From assembly GCA_964632305.1 (NCBI GenBank), contig CAZWBR010000010.1:26415-90414 (forward strand): a DNA stretch of 64,000 nt, read 5' to 3'. Under the pieces are notes generated by a model. The model worked only from the letters and a program-made list of their open reading frames with translations. It was not told the origin of the DNA and did not search any database. Source of the stretch: CAZWBR01 sp964632305. GTDB lineage: Bacteria; Bacteroidota; Bacteroidia; Bacteroidales; Prolixibacteraceae. Position numbers and translations under genes: made by a program. Shown here piece by piece: positions 57,679 through 64,000 of the stretch; position 1 is the stretch's first letter; the number at the start of each line of letters is the position of its first letter.

Positions 57679-57691
57679 TTTTTGACGAAAG

Positions 57692-58357
57692 TTATTTTAC
57701 GGCCTGCTCGTACAGTTCGTTGGCCCTCTTCCAGTTAACAACGTTCCAGTAGTTGTCGATATAATCGCCCCGCTTATTCTGGTACTTCAGGTAATAGGCA
57801 TGTTCCCATACATCGATGGTTAATACCGGGGCCCCTTTCGTTTCAGTGACCTGCATCAAAGGGTTATCCTGGTTGGGCGTTGAGGTGATAGCCAGTTTTT
57901 TGTCGGCCACGATCAGCCAAGCCCATCCTGAACCGAAACGTCCTAAGGCCGCTTTCTTAAACTCTTCTTTGAATTTGGTAAAGCTGCCCCAGGTCGATTT
58001 GATGGCATCGGCCAGAGCGCCTGTCGGCTCACCGCCGGCTTTGGGAGCCATGCCTAACCAGAAGAAGTTGTGGTTCCAGGTCCCGCCACCGTTGTTGCGT
58101 ACCGCCGCAGGGGTGGAAGCGTTGATCGCTTTCTGCAAATCGTCGGGGGTCATCTTTTCAAAACTGGTCCCTTTAACGGCGTTGTTCAGGTTGTCGGCAT
58201 ACGCTTTATGATGACGGCTATAGTGGATTTCCATCGTGGCCTGATCGATATAGGGTTCAAGATCGCCATAGGCATAAGGCAATGTTACCTGCGAAAACTG
58301 AGCGAATCCTGCGACTGCGGAGAGCATCAGTGAGATGATTAAAGTGAAGGTTTTCAT
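57692..58357 (-). CDS. Exported Fe/Mn superoxide dismutase
   Basis: Dismutates superoxide. Of 221 residues, the first 19 form a signal peptide (MKTFTLIISLMLSAVAGFAQ), so the enzyme is predicted to be outside the cytoplasm, unlike the usual SodB/SodA. The mature part has all metal ligands: His in MEIHYSRHHKAYAD, His in NHNFFWLGM, and Asp and His in DVWEHAYYLKYQN. The GGTWNHN segment and the QNKRGDYIDNYWNVVNW end are standard. Fe or Mn preference cannot be told. It is monocistronic. Confidence 0.9.
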   Translation of the reverse strand: MKTFTLIISLMLSAVAGFAQFSQVTLPYAYGDLEPYIDQATMEIHYSRHHKAYADNLNNAVKGTSFEKMTPDDLQKAINASTPAAVRNNGGGTWNHNFFWLGMAPKAGGEPTGALADAIKSTWGSFTKFKEEFKKAALGRFGSGWAWLIVADKKLAITSTPNQDNPLMQVTETKGAPVLTIDVWEHAYYLKYQNKRGDYIDNYWNVVNWKRANELYEQAVK

Positions 58358-58508
58358 ATCGACATTGTTTTAACGTTATTAATTCGTTGATATTTGATCG
58401 TATAACGTCTGTGAACCTATTTTTGTTCCGTCAGATTCAGGTTTTCCCTGAATCTTTTGGAAAGAGTAATCGGACAGGAGTAGCTGAATAGGCAACCTGA
58501 TTTTATTT

Positions 58509-58516
58509 TAACTTTG
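58509..58516 (+). promoter_or_regulatory. Bacteroidota -7 box for malQ
   Basis: TAACTTTG, exact to TAnnTTTG, 28 bases before the ATG at 58544, which supports that start over one at 58514. Confidence 0.5.
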
Positions 58517-58543
58517 TCTCAGTTTATTTATATTATTCAGTAT

Positions 58544-60028
58544 ATGGCAGTGGAAGAGCGTTATTCGGGGATCTTATTACATCCCACTTCCCTTCCGGGG
58601 AAATTCGGGATTGGTTCTTTGGGGATTGAGGCCTATCGCTTTATCGACTGGCTATGCGCATCCGGGCAAAAGATATGGCAGATACTGCCGCTGGGTCCCA
58701 CGGGTTGGAGCCATTCACCTTATCAGGGTTATTCGGCTTTTGCCGGAAATCCCGATCTGATCGATCTGGAAATGTTGGTTTCCGATGGTTGGTTGGTTGA
58801 GGAAGAGCTTGCCGGAGAGCGGCCGGAGCCCAGCATGAAGATCAACTTCCCAAAGGTCGTGGCTTTTCGTGAGCCATTGCTGCAAAAAGCATTTCTCCGG
58901 TTTCGGAAAAAGAAGGGCTTCGGGAGCCATGACTATCAGTATTTTTGGGGTATCCATTCCTGGTGGCTTGAGTCATGGTCGCTGTTTTATGCCTGTAGGA
59001 AGAATATTGACGGAGAAGACTGGGGCGATTGGGAACCGGCATTGAAAAACCGGGAGGAGAAAGCCCTTTCTGAATATTATTTCAGGTTTAAGGATGAGGT
59101 AGAATACCAGCGCTTCCTGCAGTTCCTCTTCTTTAAGCAATGGTTTGCCCTTAAGAAATATGCCAATGAGCAGGGGATCCGGATTTTCGGAGATATCCCG
59201 CTTTATGTCTCCTACGACAGCTCCGATGTATGGGCTAACCAGGATATCTTTCTGCTGGATGAGGACCGTAAACCGACCCTGGTAGGTGGCGTGCCTCCCG
59301 ATTATTTCAGCGCGACGGGCCAGTTGTGGGGTAATCCGTTGTTTGACTGGGACCGGCTGGAACAGCGCGGTTATGACTGGTGGCTGGCCCGCATCCATTT
59401 CAACCTTCATCTTTTCGATCTGGTCCGCATCGATCATTTTCGTGGTCTGGAGTCTTTCTGGGCAGTACCGGCCGGGGAAAAGACGGCCATCAACGGCCAC
59501 TGGATGACAGCCCGCGGCGATGCGTTGTTACGGAACCTGCAAAGCCAGATCGGTCATCTGCCCATTATTGCCGAAGATTTGGGTACCATTACCGAAGAGG
59601 TTCATCACCTTCGGAAAAAATATTACCTGCCCGGGATGAAGGTTCTTCATTTCGCCTTTATTGACGATGCCACCAATGAACATTTGCCTCACCACCATCG
59701 TCCCGATTTTGTGGTCTATACCGGTACCCATGATAACGATACCACGGCCGGATGGCTGAAAACATTAAGTGAGGGGGAGAAAGCCTATCTCCGGGAGTAT
59801 GCAGATAATCAGGATCCCGATGGCTGGACGATGATTCGTATGGCTTTATCGTCGGTGGCCCGGATAGCCATTATCCCGATGCAGGATGTTCTGGGGCTTG
59901 GCTCCTCTGCCCGGATGAATAAACCGGGGACGATTAAATCGAACTGGCTCTGGCAAATGCCGGCCAACGCGATGAGCAAGTCAAAAGGGGAACGGTTGTT
60001 AAAGCTCTGCCGTACCTATGGACGTTAA
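58544..60028 (+). CDS. malQ: 4-alpha-glucanotransferase
   Basis: GH77 disproportionating enzyme of glycogen and maltodextrin metabolism, about 494 residues, close to the usual bacterial plant-type length. Motifs: SGILLHPTSLPGKFGIGSLG at the start, PLGPTGWSHSPYQGYSAFAG near 45, catalytic Asp in LVRIDHFRGLESFW near 290, Glu in IIAEDLGTITEEV near 340 and Asp in TGTHDNDTTAGW near 390. The start at 58544 fits the promoter box. It stands alone; no malP or glycogen gene is in the window. Confidence 0.95.
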   Translation: MAVEERYSGILLHPTSLPGKFGIGSLGIEAYRFIDWLCASGQKIWQILPLGPTGWSHSPYQGYSAFAGNPDLIDLEMLVSDGWLVEEELAGERPEPSMKINFPKVVAFREPLLQKAFLRFRKKKGFGSHDYQYFWGIHSWWLESWSLFYACRKNIDGEDWGDWEPALKNREEKALSEYYFRFKDEVEYQRFLQFLFFKQWFALKKYANEQGIRIFGDIPLYVSYDSSDVWANQDIFLLDEDRKPTLVGGVPPDYFSATGQLWGNPLFDWDRLEQRGYDWWLARIHFNLHLFDLVRIDHFRGLESFWAVPAGEKTAINGHWMTARGDALLRNLQSQIGHLPIIAEDLGTITEEVHHLRKKYYLPGMKVLHFAFIDDATNEHLPHHHRPDFVVYTGTHDNDTTAGWLKTLSEGEKAYLREYADNQDPDGWTMIRMALSSVARIAIIPMQDVLGLGSSARMNKPGTIKSNWLWQMPANAMSKSKGERLLKLCRTYGR

Positions 60029-60153
60029 GTCGGGGTTTATCAGGGTTACTCTGTCAAAGACAAGTTATTTGTAGGACAGAGGGCTTAAAGGTTATTTATA
60101 TCAAGTATCATAAATGTCCGTAGAAATCAGGAGGTTCTTCGCTTCGCTACTTA

Positions 60154-60276
60154 TGACAGAGATAGGCCTGCAGTAAGTCGGGGCGCGACTTGGAGTCGCA
60201 CCCCGACTATCAATTTTCTTCCTGTCATTCTTGCATCATGCTCCAATTATTTTGGGGTGGTCTCTCAGAATGACAG
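60154..60276. repeat. Composite palindromic repeat, copy D
   Basis: Hairpin arms AGTCGGGGCGCGACT (60176-60190) and AGTCGCACCCCGACT (60194-60208) with a 3-base loop, followed by the TGTCATT...AATGACAG module (60222-60276). It aligns with the reverse complement of copy E over more than 100 bases. Confidence 0.78.
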
Positions 60277-60295
60277 GTGTTTATGGTGTTGAGTG

Positions 60296-60344
60296 GATTG
60301 GTGGTGGTGTTTCGCAGCGGAGCTGCGAAACACCACCACCAATC
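60296..60344. repeat. Perfect 23-bp palindrome with 3-base loop
   Basis: Left arm 60296-60318 and right arm 60322-60344 are exact reverse complements (GATTGGTGGTGGTG then TTTCGCAGC). It has no T-run, and lies 131 bases upstream of the AraC-type gene. It could be a palindromic repeat of another family. Confidence 0.8.
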
Positions 60345-60474
60345 GCTACCCGGAATACATCTAGCTGATTGTCATATCGAACGAAGTGAGAAATCTCAGT
60401 CTGGAATTAAAAATCAAATTTTATCGGACAGTAGTGGTAATATATTTACTTCGATAATTGTTATTTTTAATGTC

Positions 60475-61038
60475 ATGAAGTATTTTATAAAAAATATGGT
60501 CTGCAACCGCTGTATCCTGGTTGTTCGGCAACTTTTCGATGGATTGGGTTATTCTCCTGTAACGGTGGAACTGGGGGAGGTGGAAACAGCTCAATCCCTC
60601 TCTCCCGATGAGTTGTTGACGCTGCGGGAAAGATTGAATAATCTGGGCTTTGAGCTGATAGATGATGCGAAGAGTCAATTGATTGAAAAGGTGAAGACCT
60701 TACTGGTCGGGCTGGTTCATCACAGTGATGGCGAAGAACTGAAGGTCAACTATTCCGAATTCCTTGCTTCTTCGCTGAATAAAGATTATCACTACCTGAG
60801 CAACCTCTTTTCGGAGATCACCGGCACCACTATCGAGAAGTTTATCATCCTGCAAAAGATCGAACGGGTAAAGGAGCTGCTTGTTTACAACGAGATGACC
60901 CTCAGCGAAATTGCCTGGGAGGTCGGCTACAGCAGTGTGGCCCATCTCTCGGCTCAATTCAAAAAGGTGACCGGCTTGACCCCGGCTCATTTTAAAAAGA
61001 TCGGGGCGGGCAAACGCAAACCGCTGGATCAGCTCTGA
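60475..61038 (+). CDS. AraC-type regulator with an N-terminal CxxC (HMA-like) segment, copper module
   Basis: A 187-residue protein starting at 60475 (MKYFIKNMVCNRC); the longer frame from 60277 runs back into the repeats and is not used. Residues 1-70 look like a degenerate HMA domain: Cys10 and Cys13 in MVCNRCILVV, a helix, a strand with VTVELGEVE, and a second helix with LRERLNNLGFELIDD. Residues 90-185 are the AraC HTH pair (DYHYLSNLFSEITGTTIEKF, MTLSEIAWEVGYSSVAHLSA, FKKVTGLTPAHFKKI). Its position directly before copA suggests metal-dependent control of the P-type ATPase. No operator site is visible. Confidence 0.82.
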   Translation: MKYFIKNMVCNRCILVVRQLFDGLGYSPVTVELGEVETAQSLSPDELLTLRERLNNLGFELIDDAKSQLIEKVKTLLVGLVHHSDGEELKVNYSEFLASSLNKDYHYLSNLFSEITGTTIEKFIILQKIERVKELLVYNEMTLSEIAWEVGYSSVAHLSAQFKKVTGLTPAHFKKIGAGKRKPLDQL

Positions 61039-61097
61039 CCCGTAAATCATATAAATCTTTCTCAAAATTGTATAAAATTTAACCCTTGGCGGCTCTT

Positions 61098-61105
61098 TAT
61101 CTTTG
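61098..61105 (+). promoter_or_regulatory. Bacteroidota -7 box for copA
   Basis: TATCTTTG, exact to TAnnTTTG, 17 bases before the ATG at 61122. It gives copA its own promoter between the regulator and the ATPase. A candidate -33 element lies too far away. Confidence 0.5.
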
Positions 61106-61121
61106 TAAATAAAAACAGGAT

Positions 61122-63332
61122 ATGGAATCGATTATCAAGAGTAATTTTCCGGTAACGGGGTTGAGCTGTGCCTCCTGTGCAGCCAGCGTTGAGAGTATGC
61201 TGAAAAGTCATCCGGGCATTGTAACGGCTACCGTTAATTTTGCCTCCTCTTCCGTATGGGTGGAATATCAAACGGCAGTCACGAATCCCGCTCTCTTCCG
61301 TTCAGCAGTTCAATCGATTGGTTATGATTTGCTGGTCGGGGAGGAAGAGTCCAAAAATCAGGAACAGGAAAAGGAGTACGAGATCATCCGGCTGAAAAAG
61401 AGAACCCTTTATGCCGCTTTACTTACTCTTCCGGTTGTGCTGATCGGGATGTGGGGGATGGATCTGCCGGGAGCCAACTGGACCATGTTACTGCTCTCAA
61501 CCCCTGTTATCTTTTGGTTCGGACGCAGCTTCTTCAGCAATGCTCTGAAACAGTTGCGGCACTGGTCGGCCAATATGGATTCGCTGGTAGCCCTAAGTAC
61601 CGGGATAGCTTATCTCTTCAGCTTATTGAATACCCTGCTTCCGCATTGGCTGTCGGTAGGAGAGAGCCACCCACCGGTCTATTTTGAAGCTGCGGCCACT
61701 ATCATCGTCTTTATTTTACTGGGGCGATGGCTGGAGGAACGGGCTAAGGCTAACACTTCTTCAGCGATTAAAAAGCTGATGGGCTTGCAATCGGATACAG
61801 TCTTCCTTCTCGGGCCCGACGGAACGGAAACAACGCTTCCAATTGCCCAGGTCAATGTTGGAAACAGGTTGAGAGTAAAGCCGGGCGACCGTGTCCCGGT
61901 GGATGGCACCGTGTTGGAAGGCACTTCGTTTGTCGATGAGAGCACGATCACCGGTGAGCCCATCCCGGTGGAGAAATATACCGGACAGACGCTTTTCGCC
62001 GGCACCATTAACCAGAAAGGAAGTTTGGTGATGGAAGCCCGCAAAGTGGGCAGTGAGACACTGCTGGCCCGGATCATCCGAATGGTTGGGGAGGCGCAGG
62101 GGAGTAAACCACCGGTTCAAAAACTCGTCGATAAGGTGGCGGCTGTATTTGTTCCGGTCGTGATCATCATCGCGTTGATTACCTTTGCTCTTTGGATGAT
62201 TTTAGGAGGGGATAACGCGCTTCCCCGGGCATTACTCACGATGGTCTCCGTGTTAATCATCGCCTGTCCCTGTGCACTGGGGCTGGCTACTCCCACCGCT
62301 ATCATGGTGGGAATCGGCCGTGGCGCACAACTCGGTATCCTTATCAAAGATGCCGATGCCCTCGAACTGGCTCACCGGATCGATACGCTGATCCTCGACA
62401 AGACGGGTACTATTACGATGGGAAAGCCGGCAGTGACCGATTGGAGATGGAATGATCCTTCCGACGGAGAGATAAAAAGAGTACTGCTCGCGATGGAAAT
62501 GCAATCGGAACATCCGTTGGCCGAAGCGATTGTCCGGTCGATGCAAGAGGAGCAGTTGCAACCTATAGTACCCGATTATTTTGAGAGCAGGACGGGGAGG
62601 GGAGTGGAAGCCTCGTGGAACGGGAAGAAATATTATGCGGGAAATGAGCTATTGTTACAGGAAGCAGGTATCACTTTAACAGAGACAGAGCGGAAAGCGG
62701 CGCTTGATCTTCAGCAACAGGCTAAGACCGTGGTCTTTTTTGCCGATAGTTCCGGGGTGCTGGCGACCATAGCCATTGCTGATCTGATTAAATCCTCGTC
62801 CGGTCCGGCTATTCAGCAACTACAAGCGAACGGTATAGAGGTGATCATGCTGACCGGCGACAATGAACAGACGGCCGGTTCGGTAGCCCGCCAAACCGGA
62901 ATCCTGAATTTTAAGGCCGGACTTTTACCTGAAGAGAAAGCCCGGTTTATTGAGCAACTGCAGCAAAAGGGCAGGGTAGTGGCCATGGCCGGTGACGGGA
63001 TCAATGATTCTCACGCGATGGCGCAGGCCGATGTGAGCATCGCGATGGGCAGCGGATCGGATATCGCGATGGATGTGGCTAAAATGACCATCGTCTCCTC
63101 CAACCTGGAGTCGATCTCTGTGGCCATACAGTTATCGAAACAGACCATCCGTACCATCAGGCAAAATCTCTTCTGGGCTTTTATCTACAATATCATCGGC
63201 ATTCCGATTGCCGCAGGCCTGCTTTATCCTTTTACCGGCTTTTTGCTTAATCCGATGATTGCCGGCGCCGCCATGGCGATGAGCTCTGTGTCGGTGGTCA
63301 GCAACAGTCTACGGCTGAGATTCAAAAACTAA
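61122..63332 (+). CDS. copA: Copper-translocating P-type ATPase
   Basis: P1B ATPase of 736 residues that exports Cu(I) from the cytoplasm. One N-terminal HMA domain (GLSCASCAASVESML, Cys16 and Cys19) precedes eight predicted helices, with the CPC motif in IIACPCALGLATP. The phosphorylated Asp426 is in DKTGTITMGKPAV, TGEPIPVEK is in the actuator domain, QSEHPLAEAIV gives the SEHP of the nucleotide domain, and MAGDGINDSHAMAQADVSIA is the hinge (family form: GDGINDxxALAxAD). The CPC favours Cu or Ag over Zn/Cd. A CopZ-like chaperone gene follows 25 bases later. Confidence 0.95.
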   Translation: MESIIKSNFPVTGLSCASCAASVESMLKSHPGIVTATVNFASSSVWVEYQTAVTNPALFRSAVQSIGYDLLVGEEESKNQEQEKEYEIIRLKKRTLYAALLTLPVVLIGMWGMDLPGANWTMLLLSTPVIFWFGRSFFSNALKQLRHWSANMDSLVALSTGIAYLFSLLNTLLPHWLSVGESHPPVYFEAAATIIVFILLGRWLEERAKANTSSAIKKLMGLQSDTVFLLGPDGTETTLPIAQVNVGNRLRVKPGDRVPVDGTVLEGTSFVDESTITGEPIPVEKYTGQTLFAGTINQKGSLVMEARKVGSETLLARIIRMVGEAQGSKPPVQKLVDKVAAVFVPVVIIIALITFALWMILGGDNALPRALLTMVSVLIIACPCALGLATPTAIMVGIGRGAQLGILIKDADALELAHRIDTLILDKTGTITMGKPAVTDWRWNDPSDGEIKRVLLAMEMQSEHPLAEAIVRSMQEEQLQPIVPDYFESRTGRGVEASWNGKKYYAGNELLLQEAGITLTETERKAALDLQQQAKTVVFFADSSGVLATIAIADLIKSSSGPAIQQLQANGIEVIMLTGDNEQTAGSVARQTGILNFKAGLLPEEKARFIEQLQQKGRVVAMAGDGINDSHAMAQADVSIAMGSGSDIAMDVAKMTIVSSNLESISVAIQLSKQTIRTIRQNLFWAFIYNIIGIPIAAGLLYPFTGFLLNPMIAGAAMAMSSVSVVSNSLRLRFKN

Positions 63333-63357
63333 ATACTCATTATTAAAAAGATTCAAA

Positions 63358-63567
63358 ATGGACACTTTTAAATTTCAAACCACGTTGAAGTGCGGAGGCT
63401 GTGTTGCCACTCTGAGGCCTTTCCTGGACCAGGAAAAGAGAATTGAGAAGTGGGAGGTCGATCTGGCCTCGCCCCAAAAGATCCTGACTGTCGAGAGTGC
63501 TTTTCTTTCACCCGACGAGCTGCTCGCACTGATTCAAAAGGCAGGTTTTCAGGGTACTCAACTCTGA
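63358..63567 (+). CDS. CopZ-like HMA metallochaperone
   Basis: A 69-residue HMA-domain protein. The metal site is KCGGC (Cys12 and Cys15) instead of the usual MxCxxC; the second half has the typical WEVDLASPQKILTVESAFLS strand and PDELLALIQKAGFQGTQL helix. The missing methionine and the CGGC pair might alter metal affinity. It is 25 bases past copA, probably co-transcribed, and likely supplies or receives copper at CopA. Confidence 0.85.
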   Translation: MDTFKFQTTLKCGGCVATLRPFLDQEKRIEKWEVDLASPQKILTVESAFLSPDELLALIQKAGFQGTQL

Positions 63568-63575
63568 GTATAACT

Positions 63576-63749
63576 GACTGTCATTTCGAGAGACCACTCC
63601 AAAATAATTGGAGCATGATGCAAGAATGACAGGAAGAAAATTGAAAGTCGGGGTGCGACTCCAAATCGCGCTCCGACTTACTGCAAGTCTATATCTGTCA
63701 TTGGTAGAGCCTACCCCAAAATAATTGATGCATAATGCGATAATGACAG
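63576..63749. repeat. Composite palindromic repeat, copy E (full form)
   Basis: Module 1 (63576-63633), hairpin arms 63646-63660 (AGTCGGGGTGCGACT) and 63664-63678 (AATCGCGCTCCGACT), and a second module 63695-63749 that starts TGTCATT and ends TGACAGG. The reverse complement matches copy D along the hairpin and first module. It follows the copper module and is inverted with respect to copy D, which precedes it. Confidence 0.78.
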
Positions 63750-63821
63750 GCGGCAACTTTCAAAAGTATAAGGGTGAATCTGGGATTCATAATAATTTGA
63801 ATTACAATTTATTCACAACCT

Positions 63822-63855
63822 AAATCCCCCTTAGTCCCCCTTTACAAAGGGGGAA
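63822..63855. repeat. C-rich palindromic intergenic repeat
   Basis: AATCCCCCTTAGTCCCCCTT is followed by TACAAAGGGGGA; CCCCCTTT pairs with AAAGGGGG. A partial copy (AGTCCCCCTTTCC) is at 63930-63942. Confidence 0.5.
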
Positions 63856-64000
63856 ATAGTTCTCTTATCGCATGGGGTAAAAATCATCAAGGTTTTAGCC
63901 ATTAATCAACATTTTTTTAGCAGGATTAAGTCCCCCTTTCCTATTCCGATAGTCTTTATGTTTGTAGCGCATAAGTTTCCGCCCCCAATCGCTAAATTGG

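Larger units (their letters stand above)
56896..57691. other. 0.8-kb intergenic region with repeats
   Basis: Contains the terminator at 57024-57053, a CCTAGGTTC/TTAGGTTCC/AGAGAAAC repeat-rich block at 57200-57295 reminiscent of the CAGAAA repeats, a perfect hairpin (57359-57372 with 57378-57391), an ACCCCGGT/ACCGGGGT pairing (57303-57334), and composite repeat copy C (57531-57678). No coding sequence is convincing; an ORF at 57150 has repetitive, non-protein-like composition. Confidence 0.55.
60029..60474. other. Intergenic region with repeats
   Basis: No gene. It carries composite repeat copy D (60154-60276), a perfect 49-base palindrome (60296-60344), a sequence TCGAACGAAGTGAGAAATCT (60379-60398) resembling intergenic repeats common in this phylum (from memory), and TTTTATCGGACAGT at 60420-60433, the inverse of a 14-mer at 40124-40137. 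Confidence 0.6.
63568..64000. other. Terminal intergenic region with repeats
   Basis: No gene is seen. It carries composite repeat copy E (63576-63749), a C-rich palindromic repeat (63822-63855), and at the edge sequence that may belong to the next element. The AT-rich stretch at 63770-63820 shows nothing further. Confidence 0.55.

Noticed and set aside
1..64000. tRNA or rRNA genes
   Set aside because: Intergenic regions were scanned for T-loop (GGTTCGA) and acceptor pairings; none was convincing.

Overview
The window is chromosomal DNA of a Bacteroidales bacterium (phylum Bacteroidota). The evidence is NigD-like, DUF4382, HYC_CC_PP and FloA/NfeD genes, an RprX/RprY-like two-component pair, a PGM-like homoserine kinase inside the threonine operon, a heterodimeric methylmalonyl-CoA mutase, and repeated TAnnTTTG -7 promoter boxes with few Shine-Dalgarno sites. 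Nitrogenase-associated ORFs at the left edge and a complete molybdate system suggest a diazotroph. No tRNA, rRNA, CRISPR array or intact transposase gene was seen.

Layout. 1-823: end of a nif-type cluster (NifB/NifX-like C-terminus, Nif11 protein, small unknown). 912-5805 (minus): molybdate regulon: Cys-tailed Mop protein, stand-alone ModE DNA-binding domain, a ModE-box-like operator, outer-membrane barrel, ModA, di-Mop protein, ModB, ModC. 6044-16917: housekeeping genes (PAP2-like, class I fumarase, YkgJ-type, SDR, DUF819, Omp85-like, endonuclease IV, DsrE-like, cysteine desulfurase) and prfB with its programmed +1 frameshift. 17256-21800: methylmalonyl-CoA mutase, its two subunit genes separated by a four-helix-bundle (S23/IVP) gene held between inverted repeats. 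22036-25913: Cys-rich exported peptide, two-component pair, MFS exporter. 26104-33833: DUF4382 lipoprotein, threonine operon (thrA, PGM-like kinase, thrC), recA, bcp. 33981-37192: SPOR protein, ClpS, NfeD, FloA. 37290-50557: carbohydrate genes (sialate O-acetylesterase type, GH51 arabinofuranosidase, putative glycosidase) around a 2.2-kb gene-poor stretch and a metal-type operon (HYC_CC_PP, TonB receptor, exported HMA protein). 50873-56895: DapB-like, VTC/DUF4956/DUF2490 operon, S9 peptidase. 57692-63567: exported superoxide dismutase, MalQ, and a copper module (AraC-type regulator with N-terminal CxxC, CopA, CopZ-like).

The most interesting material is the molybdate regulon with its split ModE and Cys-rich Mop tail, the S23 gene bracketed by inverted TATCAAG repeats plus an ORF-less relative of that element elsewhere in the window, a family of composite palindromic repeats of which two inverted copies flank the copper module, and a recurring use of Cys clusters (Mop tail, MutA insertion, exported peptide, sensor domain, HYC_CC_PP protein). 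All functions come from reading motifs and context; no database search was run.
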